A stretch of 64,000 nt of DNA, from positions 1,418,501-1,482,500 of the forward strand of contig NZ_CP046393.1 of NCBI RefSeq assembly GCF_009734185.1. The letters run 5' to 3'. Made by a program: the position numbers and the translations under genes. The stretch comes from Commensalibacter melissae (GTDB taxonomy: Bacteria; Pseudomonadota; Alphaproteobacteria; Acetobacterales; Acetobacteraceae). Below the pieces are notes generated by a model. The model was not told the DNA's origin. It did not search any database and worked only from the letters and a program-made list of their open reading frames with translations. Below are positions 45,873 to 55,936 of the stretch, in pieces (position 1 is the stretch's first letter; every line of letters starts with the position of its first letter).

Positions 45873-46838
45873 ATGACACTTTTACTTACCAACACGCCAT
45901 TCAATATCCACAAAGCCGCCTCGATTTTACATGATGGCGGATTGGTTTCCTTTGGAACTGAAACAGTTTACGGATTGGGCGCCGATGCCACCAATAACCA
46001 CGCTATCGCAAAAATTTATCAGGCAAAAGGACGTCCAAATTTTAATCCGCTTATTATCCATTTTGCACAACTTGAGCATATTTTCCAATTTGTTGAAAAG
46101 AATGATCTGGCATATGAATTGGGTCTTAAATTTTGGCCTGGTCCATTAACTCTTATTTTAAATAAACAAAAAAACACACAAATCAGCCAAGCTGCAACAG
46201 CTCATCTGTCAACAATGGCCGTCCGTATTCCAAATTCGTTAACAGCCCGTCAGCTTATTGAATACAGTCAAAAGCCGATTGCCGCACCTTCCGCCAATGT
46301 TTCGGGCCACGTCAGTCCTACAACAGCTCAACATGTCTATCAGGAACTTAATGGAAAAATCGATGCTGTTTTTGATTCTGGTCCGTGTCAAATTGGTGTC
46401 GAAAGTACAATTTTGGATGTAAGCGGTGATTATCCCAAATTACTTCGACCTGGCGGAATTTCTGCTGAATCTCTGAGTTCCATTTGCGGACCGCTATCTT
46501 TTAAAGATTCTGTAGAAACAAAAATCACCGCACCCGGGCAATTAAGTTCGCATTATGCACCTTCTTTAACGGTTCGTCTGAATTGCACACATGTTTTGGC
46601 AAATGAAGCATTGCTTGCCTTCGGTAAAACCACCTTACAGGCCCCTCTTTCGGTTAACCTAAGTCCGACTTCAAATCTTGAAGAAGCTGCGAGGAATTTA
46701 TTTGCAAATTTGAGATTTCTTGATACAGAAGGGAAAAAACTCGGATTGCAAAAAATTGCCGTTATGCCTATTCCCGATTATGGCATCGGTCGGGCTATTT
46801 GTGATAGACTTCAACGTGCTGCTGCACCTAGACCATAG
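45873..46838 (+). CDS. L-threonylcarbamoyladenylate synthase (Sua5/TsaC type)
   Basis: Makes threonylcarbamoyl-AMP from threonine, bicarbonate and ATP for the t6A modification at tRNA position 37. The 321-residue length means the long Sua5 form: a YrdC domain (GLVSFGTETVYGLGADATNN, YQAKGRPNFNPLIIH, AAPSANVSGHVSPTTAQH) plus a C-terminal Sua5 domain after the linker PGQLSSHYAPSLTVRL. Directly follows cysQ. Confidence 0.92.
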   Translation: MTLLLTNTPFNIHKAASILHDGGLVSFGTETVYGLGADATNNHAIAKIYQAKGRPNFNPLIIHFAQLEHIFQFVEKNDLAYELGLKFWPGPLTLILNKQKNTQISQAATAHLSTMAVRIPNSLTARQLIEYSQKPIAAPSANVSGHVSPTTAQHVYQELNGKIDAVFDSGPCQIGVESTILDVSGDYPKLLRPGGISAESLSSICGPLSFKDSVETKITAPGQLSSHYAPSLTVRLNCTHVLANEALLAFGKTTLQAPLSVNLSPTSNLEEAARNLFANLRFLDTEGKKLGLQKIAVMPIPDYGIGRAICDRLQRAAAPRP

Positions 46839-46846
46839 TTGGAATC

Positions 46847-47383
46847 ATGACCGAAAACATTGATAAAAAAGAGCTGAAAATACTGGCCGATATCCTGGCT
46901 TTGGTTCTTGAAAATGAACCAGGTCAATCAGCAAATGCCCTTGAAACCCTGAAAAAAAGGGCAAAAAAGAATATGGTTACTGGTGGAGCAATAAAAAACA
47001 TTTTTTATTCCATTGCAGAAAATCCACCAAAACCTGAAACAAAACCATCATCCCGCAGTCGTAAAAGCACTACTAACAATGCTGATCTTATCAAAGCACG
47101 ATCACAGATTACCAGCCTTACTCAAGATATTAATCGATTGGATACTGTCATTCGCAGCTTACGGGTTCAAAACGAATCATTACGTTCCGAATTATTGTTG
47201 ACGCAACAATCACGGGCAGAAATTCAATCAGTACTTTATAGTAATCAGGCCAAAGAACCCTTTAAAAAAATTCTTGGCATCATTTTTTTCATTTGTGGTT
47301 TATTAATTGGCATTGCCACTACCGCTATTTATCACTCTGTTTCTTCAACACCCCCTCCAAATAATTCAATTTATTTAAATTAA
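46847..47383 (+). CDS. Coiled-coil protein with C-terminal membrane anchor, function unknown
   Basis: A 178-residue protein I do not recognise. The first 60 residues are helical (ELKILADILALVLENEPGQ), followed by a Ser/Lys/Pro-rich linker, a coiled coil (about 85-130: ITSLTQDINRLDTVIRSLRVQNESLRSELL), and one C-terminal membrane helix (ILGIIFFICGLLIGIATTAIYH) with a short outer tail. The layout suggests a tail-anchored inner-membrane protein. It sits between the Sua5-type gene (8 bases) and the flavoprotein gene (11 bases), so it is part of that operon. Confidence 0.7.
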   Translation: MTENIDKKELKILADILALVLENEPGQSANALETLKKRAKKNMVTGGAIKNIFYSIAENPPKPETKPSSRSRKSTTNNADLIKARSQITSLTQDINRLDTVIRSLRVQNESLRSELLLTQQSRAEIQSVLYSNQAKEPFKKILGIIFFICGLLIGIATTAIYHSVSSTPPPNNSIYLN

Positions 47384-47394
47384 TGTGAGTTTTT

Positions 47395-48816
47395 ATGGAT
47401 AATTCTGATTTTATCAATAACCTGACCTTTATTCTTGACACACAAGGAATAATTACAGATCCTAAGGAAAAAATTTCCTATGATACGGATTGGCGCGAAA
47501 TTTTTCACGCTAACAGTCTTGCCGTTGTCCGTCCAAAAACAACAGAGCAGGTTGCTGAAATTGTAAAATTATGCAATGACTACCAAATTGCAATTGTACC
47601 TCAGGGCGGAAATACAAGTCTGGTGGGAGGAGCCTCCCCCACTCCAAATAAAAAGCAAATCGTGCTTAGCCTCAATCGTATGAATAAAATCAGGGATATC
47701 AATACAATTGACTACACTATGACCGTCGAAGCGGGTCTTGTTCTTGAAGAGGCGCAAAATATTGCTCTTAAATCTGATTTATATCTCCCAATCATGATAT
47801 CATCACAAGGATCAGCCCAAATAGGCGGAATTATCGCCACTAATGCAGGTGGTAACAACACCTTACGTTACGGTAATACACGTGAATTCATTCTAGGATT
47901 GGAAGTAGTTACAGCAAAAGGTGAAATTTTAAATATTTTGCGGCATTTGAGAAAAGACAATACGGGTTATGATCTTAAACAATTATTTATAGGATCAGAG
48001 GGAACGCTTGGCATTATAACGGCGGCAGTTATCCAGCTGCATGCGAAACCAAAATCAACTGAAGTTGCGTTATGCGCCCTTGCAGACATCCATCAAGCCT
48101 TGAAACTTTTAAGACTTTTTCACAATTATAATCCTGCTGCACTACAAGCTTTTGAATATATTTCATCAACAGGAATGCAATTAGTTCGTTCTAATATCGA
48201 GGACATCTATTTTCCCCTTGAAACAGAAACATCAACTTATATTTTGGTTGAACTGGCTCTGCCTGAAAAAGGAGATAAATTAAAAGCATTACTGGAAACC
48301 GTTCTTGAAGAGGCTTTTGAAAAGGGAATTGTATTGGATGCAGTTCTGGCCGAAAGTGAAACTCAACGGCAAAACCTATGGAAATTGAGAGAGGAACAAG
48401 CCGAATCCCAAAAAAGGGCTGGTGCAAATATCAAAAATGACGTTTCCGTTCCAATTTCAGCCATTCCTGAATTTATTGTTCGTGCCACCCAAGCTTGCCA
48501 GGAAACGTATCCAGGTATCCGCGTTGCTCCATTTGGTCATTTGGGGGATGGAAATATCCATTTTAACCTTGTTCAGCCTGAACATGAAGATCCTGATAAA
48601 TTTATGCAAAAAAGTCACAATTTAATGAATATTGTATCCAAAATCGTGTTTGATCTACACGGTTCTTTTTCAGCAGAACACGGTGTGGGACAACTTAAAA
48701 ATTATATGATGTCCGAATGGAAAAGCGAAACTGAACTTGATTTGATGAAAAAAATCAAAAAGGCACTTGACCCCGATAATCTTTTAAATCCTGGAAAAAT
48801 ATTCCCCAAATCTTAA
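47395..48816 (+). CDS. FAD-linked oxidase, D-2-hydroxyglutarate/D-lactate dehydrogenase type
   Basis: A 473-residue flavoprotein of the GlcD/D2HGDH group, which oxidises D-2-hydroxyacids and passes electrons to the respiratory chain or an electron-transfer protein. The FAD domain has VPQGGNTSLVGGA and SSQGSAQIGGIIATNAGGNN; the C-terminal substrate domain has APFGHLGDGNIHFNL (metal histidines), SAEHGVG and LLNPGKIF. No iron-sulfur domain or GlcE/GlcF genes are next to it, which favours D-2-hydroxyglutarate dehydrogenase over glycolate oxidase. Substrate unproven. Confidence 0.85.
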   Translation: MDNSDFINNLTFILDTQGIITDPKEKISYDTDWREIFHANSLAVVRPKTTEQVAEIVKLCNDYQIAIVPQGGNTSLVGGASPTPNKKQIVLSLNRMNKIRDINTIDYTMTVEAGLVLEEAQNIALKSDLYLPIMISSQGSAQIGGIIATNAGGNNTLRYGNTREFILGLEVVTAKGEILNILRHLRKDNTGYDLKQLFIGSEGTLGIITAAVIQLHAKPKSTEVALCALADIHQALKLLRLFHNYNPAALQAFEYISSTGMQLVRSNIEDIYFPLETETSTYILVELALPEKGDKLKALLETVLEEAFEKGIVLDAVLAESETQRQNLWKLREEQAESQKRAGANIKNDVSVPISAIPEFIVRATQACQETYPGIRVAPFGHLGDGNIHFNLVQPEHEDPDKFMQKSHNLMNIVSKIVFDLHGSFSAEHGVGQLKNYMMSEWKSETELDLMKKIKKALDPDNLLNPGKIFPKS

Positions 48817-48862
48817 AGATCACTAATAAAATCATCTGCAACTTATTCAGAAAAAAATAAAT

Positions 48863-48910
48863 TAGTAATATTTTATTCTTGCAATATCTGCCTAGAATAA
48901 AATATTGCTA
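48863..48910. repeat. Long inverted repeat upstream of lptF
   Basis: A 13-base perfect inverted repeat (48867-48879 with 48894-48906), extended by one wobble and three pairs to 48863-48910, with a 14-base spacer. It lies 47 bases after the flavoprotein stop and 82 bases before lptF. No T-tract follows. It could be an operator, a weak terminator, or a leader hairpin of the lpt operon. Confidence 0.5.
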
Positions 48911-48991
48911 TTATCATTCGTTATTATAATTAATTTTACTTTTGTATTTAATTAGAGAAAGCCTTTTAGGTATAAAGCAGGATATTAACTA

Positions 48992-50152
48992 ATGCAATTT
49001 TTTACATTCTTGCGTCTACCTATGATTGACCGTTATATTTTACGGCAATTACTAATTGCCCTGATTGCCACCACGGGTGGATTGGCAGCTCTAATCTGGT
49101 TAACCCAGTCTTTACGTTTTGTCTCTTTGGTTGTTGAAAGAGGACTGTCTCTTAAAGTTTTCCTACAATTAACCGGCTTGTTAATCCCATCTTTTGTCGC
49201 CGTTATTTTACCGATAACAACATTTGTCGTTGTCCAATTCATTTATCAGCGACTGGATGGTGATCGTGAAATCATTGTTATGCGCGCGGCTGGCATATCC
49301 TCTTTTTCCCTGGCGAGACCAGGTTTGATATGCTCTATTATTTCAATGATTTTCTGTTATTTATTAAATGTTTGGATTGTTCCAACCTCCTATCACACTT
49401 TCCGGAAATTTGAATACAAAATTCGCAATAAAATGGCGGCATTCATGCTGGAGGAAGGAGTATTCACTAACGCTTCTGATAATTTAACCGTTTATATTAA
49501 ATCCAAAGACAGTAACGGAAATCTACAAGGAATACTAATTGAAGATGATCGCCAACCCAATAATAAGGCAACCATTCTGGCAGAAAGAGGAAATCTGGTC
49601 ATTCTAAATGATCAACCTCAAGTTGTGTTATTTAACGGATCCAGAGAGGTCATTGATCACAAAACCGGCCGTTTGAATATTCTAAATTTCGAACGTAATA
49701 CCATTGATTTGTCCTCTAATCGTAACGATGCCGCACGATCCCGTGATGCAACAGAAATGTCAATTTACGAGTTATTACATCCCGATCCAGAAGAGGTTGC
49801 CAATAAAGATTACGGGAAACTTGCCGTAGAGGCTCACCGACGATTAACCTCACCTCTGACAATTATATCTTTTACACTCATTGCTCTTGTCAGTGTTTTA
49901 AAAGGAAGTTTTGCTCGGTTTGGCAATATTCTAAGACCTCTGGCAGCAATTTTTACGATTGTGGGTTTGCTCGCCGCCTCGCTGATTATGCAAAATTTGG
50001 CCAGTCGCAATACCAACCTGATTTTTTTAATGTGGATTATTGCCATACTTCCAGGAATAATCGCTGGTGTAACTTTATTCGGATCTGAAATGATGGCTAA
50101 ATTATATCATAATGCATCATTCCATCCTTCCTCATACAGCCGAAAGTTATAG
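48992..50152 (+). CDS. lptF: LPS export ABC transporter permease LptF
   Basis: LptF with LptG forms the inner-membrane channel that, powered by LptB, extracts LPS and passes it to LptC/LptA. The 386-residue protein has the YjgP/YjgQ family layout: three N-terminal helices (IDRYILRQLLIALIATTGGLAAL), a periplasmic jellyroll (about 130-270), three C-terminal helices. EIIVMRAAGISSFSLARPG is the coupling-helix region for LptB. ATG 48992 has AGGA nine bases upstream; ATG 49022 is an alternative. Confidence 0.92.
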   Translation: MQFFTFLRLPMIDRYILRQLLIALIATTGGLAALIWLTQSLRFVSLVVERGLSLKVFLQLTGLLIPSFVAVILPITTFVVVQFIYQRLDGDREIIVMRAAGISSFSLARPGLICSIISMIFCYLLNVWIVPTSYHTFRKFEYKIRNKMAAFMLEEGVFTNASDNLTVYIKSKDSNGNLQGILIEDDRQPNNKATILAERGNLVILNDQPQVVLFNGSREVIDHKTGRLNILNFERNTIDLSSNRNDAARSRDATEMSIYELLHPDPEEVANKDYGKLAVEAHRRLTSPLTIISFTLIALVSVLKGSFARFGNILRPLAAIFTIVGLLAASLIMQNLASRNTNLIFLMWIIAILPGIIAGVTLFGSEMMAKLYHNASFHPSSYSRKL

Positions 50153-50155
50153 ATT

Positions 50156-51274
50156 ATGCTCACCGCTTATACAATCTCGATCTATATCGCTCGACAATTT
50201 TTTTCGGCTTCCATTTCCATGATTCTGGCCTTGACAGGATTGGTATCATTATTCGACTTTATTGACCTTTTACGTCGCATTGCCACAAGACCAGGAGTTT
50301 CAACAAGTATTGTTGCGTATATTGCCCTAGATCATATTCCCAACTTCTGCATGCAAATCCTCCCCTTTGGAATTCTTTTGGGGGGAATAATCTGTTTTTG
50401 GAAGCTTACACGATCTTCTGAACTTATTGTTACCAGAGCAGCAGGAATTTCCGTATGGCAGTTCCTAATGGCACCTACTGCCTGTGCCTTTATAATAGGG
50501 TTATTTTCCACACTAATCATATCCCCCATTTCTTCCACCCTTTACAGACAGGCAGAAATTCTGGATCAAACCTATTTAACAACCGGTGGTGGAAAACTCA
50601 CGAATATGTCAGGTGGCTCTTTATGGATAAGACAATCTGATAAAGAATTAACCTCTCGAGGTGTGGCAATTTTGCATGCCCAACAAGTACATGTTATCAA
50701 CCGCAATTTACATTTAAGCGATGTTAGTGTTCTAAGATTAGATGAAGCGAATCATTTACTGGATCGTATTGAATCACCATCAGGGTATTTGCAACATAAT
50801 CTTTACTGGGTATTATACAATGCTTATTCTATAAAACCGAATAAGTTCCCGATTAAATTAGGAACTATTAAAATACCAACTGATTTAACTTTACATAATA
50901 TCGAAGATAGTTTTTCATCTCCAGAGACCTTATCATTTTGGGCGTTACCAGGATTTATTAAATTGCTAGACAAATCAGGTTTTTCATCCATTAGCCACAG
51001 GCTTCATTTTCAAGCGCTTTTAGCCCAACCTTTACTTGCAAGTACAATGGCTTTGGTTGCGGCGGGGTTTGCCACTCGATCAACTCGACGCGGAGGTGTT
51101 GCAAGAATGATAGGCTCTGGTATTGCAGCGGGATTTGCCTTATTCACTATTTCCAAAATAGCTGAACGTTTTGGAGAATCAGGTGCCTTGCCAACTTTTA
51201 TCGCGGCATGGGCTCCGACCGTAGCCGGCTTGTGTCTCGCAATATCTCTACTTATTCATCTGGAAGACGGCTAA
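50156..51274 (+). CDS. lptG: LPS export ABC transporter permease LptG
   Basis: The partner permease of LptF. At 372 residues it has the same fold: helices around FFSASISMILALTGLVSLFDFIDLLRR, the coupling segment SELIVTRAAGISVWQFLMAP, a periplasmic jellyroll with MSGGSLWIRQ, and a C-terminal helix block with MALVAAGFATRSTRRGG. Three bases after lptF; its last base is shared with the start codon of lptD (TAATG). Confidence 0.92.
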   Translation: MLTAYTISIYIARQFFSASISMILALTGLVSLFDFIDLLRRIATRPGVSTSIVAYIALDHIPNFCMQILPFGILLGGIICFWKLTRSSELIVTRAAGISVWQFLMAPTACAFIIGLFSTLIISPISSTLYRQAEILDQTYLTTGGGKLTNMSGGSLWIRQSDKELTSRGVAILHAQQVHVINRNLHLSDVSVLRLDEANHLLDRIESPSGYLQHNLYWVLYNAYSIKPNKFPIKLGTIKIPTDLTLHNIEDSFSSPETLSFWALPGFIKLLDKSGFSSISHRLHFQALLAQPLLASTMALVAAGFATRSTRRGGVARMIGSGIAAGFALFTISKIAERFGESGALPTFIAAWAPTVAGLCLAISLLIHLEDG

Positions 51275-53652
51275 TGTCTAGATCCATATCCTCCTTACTT
51301 ATTCAAAAAATTATGAAAGCAAGAATTCTTCAAAATCAATATTACTCTTTTCTTGCATTCAGTATTTTAAGCAGTTCTTTTATCGCTAATTTATGGATTT
51401 TTTGTTCTGTCACCAATGCCCAACAACAAATGCAAATGGCTCATAGTAATATTGGAAAAACCAATGCGGCACCTTTCAGTGGAAAAGACCCCATAACATT
51501 TCAGGCTGACAAAGTTTCCTATGATTCCAAGGCTGGAGAGGTTGTTTGGGAAGGTGACGTGCATATTTGGCAAAATGATCACACCTTGAGGGCTGATAAG
51601 GTTACTTTTAACAAAACAACAAACATCGCTACTGCATCAGGTAATGTCGCCATGGTCGAACCCGATGGTGAAATCTTGTTTACCCAGCATACACAACTGG
51701 GAAATAATATGCAGGAGGGAATTATGGATCAGGTCTATGCCCTGCTTGCTGATGGAGGTAAACTTGCTGCCAACGGGGCACGTCGGACAGGAGGAAAAGT
51801 CCATGATTTTAGTCGATCAGTTTATACCGCCTGCCCCATTTGCGCGAAAAACCCCAAAAAATCACCTTTTTGGCAGTTTCGATCCTATCAGGCTATCCGT
51901 GATATGGAAAATCAACGCATTGATTTCTCAGATACTTTCATTGATTTCTGGGGAATTCCAGTATTTTACATGCCTTTCTTTTCAATTACGGATCCATCTG
52001 TAAAACGGCGTAGTGGTTTCCTAATTCCCAGTATCAATTGGAGCAGTAAATATATCGGGGCCTACACAACCATTCCCTATTATTGGGCTATAAATAAATG
52101 GTCTGACCTAACCTTTATTCCTCTTTTTGCGACCAAAACAGGGCCACAGCTTTCCACAGTCTATCGCGCCCGTTTCAACAAGGGAATGTTAAGAGTGGAA
52201 GGTGGCATTGCCGATGATACCGTTGGTCAACATGCCTGGTACAATTCCTATGCCGACCGATCTGTAGATAAATTTAAAAAAGGTGCACAAGGCTATTTAT
52301 TCCTAAAAACAGAATGGGCATTGAACGATCACTGGCGTTATGGTGGAAATATCAATGTCGCAAGTTCTGCAAATTACATGCGTGATTACCGTATTAACGG
52401 TTATGGACAAGATACTTTAGAATCTGATTTGTATCTTGAAGGGTTTGGTGAAGGATCCTATTCAAAAGTTAGCGTACAAGCCTTTCAAGGATTAAATCGC
52501 GGGGTTATCAACAATTCCGATCTTCCTTTTTCTTTACCTCGATATACTTATAGCTATTTTGGACAACCTGATGCACTAGGCGGAAGATTTTCATTAAACA
52601 CCACTGATTTTGTTCTTTATCGTCCACGTGGTGTTAATGACCAACGTGGTGAAGTTGCCTTGAATTGGGATAGACCTTTTGATGATAGTGCAGGTAGAAA
52701 ATGGCTTATTACACTACATGTTGATTCAAATATATATCGAGGAACACATCTAAATGAACAGCCCGGGTTTTACAGAACCAGAAAAAGTCAATTTACAGGA
52801 CAAGCACTTCCTACATTTGCCGTTAAAATGAATTGGCCCTTCCTGAGAGAGTTTCACATAGGTGACTCAACAGGAACTCAAATCATAGAACCTATTGTTC
52901 AATTAATTGCCGCTCCTCATTCAAAAGGTGGCCGCAATTTCTATATGCCCAATGAAGACAGCTGGAATTATGAATTCACAGATACAACCCTTTTTGCCTT
53001 AAACCGTTTTCAAGGCACTGATCGTTTGGATGGCGGCGCCCGTGCCAATGTTGGTGTACATGGGAATTGGACCTGGAATGGCCATCAAGTCGATTTTCTT
53101 GTCGGGCAAAGCTATCAGGAACATATTCAAGGACACATGCCAGCACGTTCAGGTCTCGATCATCATATGTCTGATGTAGTCTCTCGCCTGCGTATATCCC
53201 CTGTCCAATGGTTAACCGCAACAGGAAGAACTCGTGTTGACCCTTATGACGGTAAAGTCAATTTTGCAGACGCTTTATTCAATTTTGGATTCTCTCATTT
53301 TGGCATTAATGGTGGATATATATATGAACCTGTAACCCCTTATTATTACTTCTATAGAAATCCATATGATCATGAGGGCGCCTCCAAATTATATTGGCAG
53401 AAAACAAACGAATTGACATTGGGTGTTTCAACCGATTGGGATCATTGGCATGCCTCCGCCTTTGGAAGAAGAAGCATTTCACGAAAGGAAACAGTTGCCT
53501 ATGGAGGTACTGTTGGTTATCGAAATGACTGTTTTAGTGCCGATGTAATTTATTTCAAACAAAAAACAATGATTAACGGTGAAGAAAATAGTGACATGGT
53601 CCTATTTATGCTAAACTTCAAGACAATTGGCGTATTTGGAATTAACGGATGA
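51274..53652 (+). CDS. lptD: LPS-assembly protein LptD
   Basis: LptD is the outer-membrane barrel that, with LptE, inserts LPS in the outer leaflet. The 792-residue protein has an N-terminal signal region ending near SVTNA, an LptA-like beta-jellyroll (ITFQADKVSYDSKAGEVVWEGDV), and a long beta-barrel. Cysteines occur as a pair in YTACPICAKN and singly near the end in YRNDCFSAD, as expected for the disulfide-based assembly of LptD. I chose ATG 51274, overlapping the lptG stop, over the in-frame 51208; ATG 51313 would give a tidier signal peptide. Confidence 0.92.
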   Translation: MSRSISSLLIQKIMKARILQNQYYSFLAFSILSSSFIANLWIFCSVTNAQQQMQMAHSNIGKTNAAPFSGKDPITFQADKVSYDSKAGEVVWEGDVHIWQNDHTLRADKVTFNKTTNIATASGNVAMVEPDGEILFTQHTQLGNNMQEGIMDQVYALLADGGKLAANGARRTGGKVHDFSRSVYTACPICAKNPKKSPFWQFRSYQAIRDMENQRIDFSDTFIDFWGIPVFYMPFFSITDPSVKRRSGFLIPSINWSSKYIGAYTTIPYYWAINKWSDLTFIPLFATKTGPQLSTVYRARFNKGMLRVEGGIADDTVGQHAWYNSYADRSVDKFKKGAQGYLFLKTEWALNDHWRYGGNINVASSANYMRDYRINGYGQDTLESDLYLEGFGEGSYSKVSVQAFQGLNRGVINNSDLPFSLPRYTYSYFGQPDALGGRFSLNTTDFVLYRPRGVNDQRGEVALNWDRPFDDSAGRKWLITLHVDSNIYRGTHLNEQPGFYRTRKSQFTGQALPTFAVKMNWPFLREFHIGDSTGTQIIEPIVQLIAAPHSKGGRNFYMPNEDSWNYEFTDTTLFALNRFQGTDRLDGGARANVGVHGNWTWNGHQVDFLVGQSYQEHIQGHMPARSGLDHHMSDVVSRLRISPVQWLTATGRTRVDPYDGKVNFADALFNFGFSHFGINGGYIYEPVTPYYYFYRNPYDHEGASKLYWQKTNELTLGVSTDWDHWHASAFGRRSISRKETVAYGGTVGYRNDCFSADVIYFKQKTMINGEENSDMVLFMLNFKTIGVFGING

Positions 53653-55130
53653 TGACAATTATTATGTTTATGCTTTCAGAAACTGTATTAAAATATAAAA
53701 AATATATCATATCATTCCTATTGGCTGGTTACGTTTTTACAGGTCACGGTATTGCACATACCATGGCAAATATAAAACATCACGCCATTTCCAATTCCCC
53801 AATACCTCCAACAACTTTGCATGATGGTGGAGATCTCTCATCTACAGCAACCTCATCTGATGATGAAAACAAAATTATCGCCATTATTAATGGTCAATTA
53901 TTGACACAGCGCGATATAGCAAATCGTGAGAAACTCTTTGAATTAACAGCCGGAATTCATTTAAGTCCTGAAGTGATGCAACATATGCGTCCACAACTGA
54001 TTAAACAGATGATTACCGAGCGCCTGCATATTCAAGAAATGCTAAGACGCAGCGTCAACATTTCCCCTGAACAGATTGCCAAGGCAATTTCAGGAATTGA
54101 AAAACAAAATAATATGCCTGAACACGCCTTAAGAGATAAATTGGCTGAGGATGGAGTTTCTTTAACCACTTTAATTGATCAAATCAGATTACAAATTGGT
54201 TGGGGAAAAGTGGTACAACAAGAATTGGGCACCCAATCGCGAATTACTGCGAAAGAAGTTGAACAACGTGAAAAAGCCCTTAAACAAGAAGTGGGACAAC
54301 CTGAATATCTTATCAACGAAATCTTCGTACCGGTTGAAAATGCTCGTCACCCTGAACAAGAATTGCAATTTACTGAAACCATTATTCAGCAATTACGTAA
54401 TGGTGCTGCTTTTCCAATTGTAGCTGCCCAATTTTCACAATCCCAGAGTGCTTTACAGGGTGGTGCATTGGGATGGGTTCAAGAAGACAATCTGGATCCA
54501 GAAGTGGTAGCTATTGCAAGAAAAATGCCTATTGGTGCAATCTCAAATCCTATTAAGGTAGCAGGCGGCTATATTATCGCAATGCTTAGCGGACGCAGAA
54601 CCATTGGTAATGAGATGGGAACCCTGATGAAAATACGACAGGTTTTCCTACCTTTTAGTTCCAAACTGAACCCTCAACAACCAACCCCGCAACAGGTTGC
54701 CACATTAAACCAAACAACAAAATATAAAAGCACCTTACATTCATGCCAACAAATGGAAGATGCCAATAAAAAGGCTGGAAACATAAGACCTTCCGATCCT
54801 GGAGAACTTCAACTTGAACGCTTAAATCCTGAAATGGCTAACATACTTAAAGATTTGCAACCGGGTCAAATCAGCAAACCTTTAGTTTCCCTTGACGGTA
54901 TTTCATTGCTTATGGTCTGTTCAAAGGAACGCAAAAATCTTTCCGACATTTCTGCAAGTGAAATTGCCAATCAGTTATTGAATCAACGTGTTGAACAAGC
55001 CTCTCAACAATTAGATCGCGATTTACATAGACAAGCTATTATCGAATATCACACCCCTGTACAAAATAATGACTCCGACAAAAAACAAACAAAACAACAT
55101 TCTTCCCCCTCTAAAGGAAACAATTCATGA
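53649..55130 (+). CDS. surA: Periplasmic chaperone/peptidyl-prolyl isomerase SurA
   Basis: SurA escorts outer-membrane proteins through the periplasm, including LptD. The 493-residue protein has a signal segment (YIISFLLAGYVFTGHGIAH), the SurA N-domain (AIINGQLLTQRDIANREKLFEL), and one clear parvulin domain (EYLINEIFVPVEN to ALGWVQEDNLDPEVVAIARKM, PIKVAGGYIIAML). The second parvulin repeat is degenerate or missing. The C-terminus NLSDISASEIANQLLNQRVEQASQQLDRDLHRQA fits the family. Overlaps lptD by four bases. Confidence 0.9.
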   Translation: MMTIIMFMLSETVLKYKKYIISFLLAGYVFTGHGIAHTMANIKHHAISNSPIPPTTLHDGGDLSSTATSSDDENKIIAIINGQLLTQRDIANREKLFELTAGIHLSPEVMQHMRPQLIKQMITERLHIQEMLRRSVNISPEQIAKAISGIEKQNNMPEHALRDKLAEDGVSLTTLIDQIRLQIGWGKVVQQELGTQSRITAKEVEQREKALKQEVGQPEYLINEIFVPVENARHPEQELQFTETIIQQLRNGAAFPIVAAQFSQSQSALQGGALGWVQEDNLDPEVVAIARKMPIGAISNPIKVAGGYIIAMLSGRRTIGNEMGTLMKIRQVFLPFSSKLNPQQPTPQQVATLNQTTKYKSTLHSCQQMEDANKKAGNIRPSDPGELQLERLNPEMANILKDLQPGQISKPLVSLDGISLLMVCSKERKNLSDISASEIANQLLNQRVEQASQQLDRDLHRQAIIEYHTPVQNNDSDKKQTKQHSSPSKGNNS

Positions 55131-55920
55131 ACATAATCTCTTGGCTAAAAAATCACTGGGACAACATTTTTTGCTTGATCCAAAAATCAACGAACAGATT
55201 ATTGATCTTGCTGGAGATCTTGAAAATAAGAACATTATCGAGGTTGGCCCAGGCCCAGGGGGACTCACACGTGCTATTTTATCAAGTAATGCCGAAACGG
55301 TCACAGGTGTAGAAATTGATAATCGTGCCGTTATCCTATTACAAGAATTAAAAAAATATTACCCGCAACGATTTAAAATTGTTGAACGAAATGCTTTGGA
55401 GTTTGATTTAAGCACTTTATGTCAAGCACCAAGACAAATTATCTCAAATTTACCTTATAATGTTGGAACCGCTCTTTTACTAAATTGGTTAAAACAGGCA
55501 AATCACTGGGAACGCTTTACTTTGATGTTTCAGCAAGAAGTTGCCTATCGAATTTGTTCGGCACCGAATACTGAATTTTATGGTCGGTTATCCGTTATTT
55601 CTCAATGGATTGCGTCCTGTACCATTCTTAAGCAAATTCCACCGGGTGCTTTTTTTCCTCCTCCAAAAGTTTATTCATCCGTGATACAAATTATTCCATA
55701 TAAAAAACAACCTTCCCCTGCCTTATTTAAAGCAATGGAGACCATTACTGCCGCCGCCTTTGGCCAACGTCGAAAAATGTTGCGAAGTTCTCTTAAATCA
55801 ATTAACGGAAAAACCCTACTTGCAAAAGCCAGTATTGATGAAACAAGAAGAGCGGAAACTTTGAGTATTAATGAATTCGACCTGCTAGCCCGTCTTTATC
55901 TTGATAAGCAACATTCATAA
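55069..55920 (+). CDS. rsmA: 16S rRNA dimethyladenosine transferase RsmA (KsgA)
   Basis: RsmA dimethylates A1518 and A1519 of 16S rRNA in late 30S assembly. The 283-residue protein has LAKKSLGQHFLLD, SAM motif VGPGPGGLTRAIL, and the catalytic ISNLPYNVGTALL. ATG 55069 starts inside surA (62-base overlap) and is supported because ILPPLKETIHEHNLLAKKSLGQ matches the N-terminus normal for alphaproteobacterial RsmA; the ATG at the surA stop is in another frame. pdxA, often between surA and rsmA, is absent. Confidence 0.93.
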   Translation: MTPTKNKQNNILPPLKETIHEHNLLAKKSLGQHFLLDPKINEQIIDLAGDLENKNIIEVGPGPGGLTRAILSSNAETVTGVEIDNRAVILLQELKKYYPQRFKIVERNALEFDLSTLCQAPRQIISNLPYNVGTALLLNWLKQANHWERFTLMFQQEVAYRICSAPNTEFYGRLSVISQWIASCTILKQIPPGAFFPPPKVYSSVIQIIPYKKQPSPALFKAMETITAAAFGQRRKMLRSSLKSINGKTLLAKASIDETRRAETLSINEFDLLARLYLDKQHS

Positions 55921-55936
55921 AATTCAACTTGGACAC

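Noticed and set aside
47013-47201. Alternative open frame within the coiled-coil membrane protein gene
   Set aside because: It is shorter than and fully inside the 178-residue gene and lacks a ribosome site.
55127-55312. Small open frame starting at the surA stop codon
   Set aside because: It has a reasonable ribosome site but lies out of frame within rsmA, whose conserved N-terminus begins upstream at 55069.
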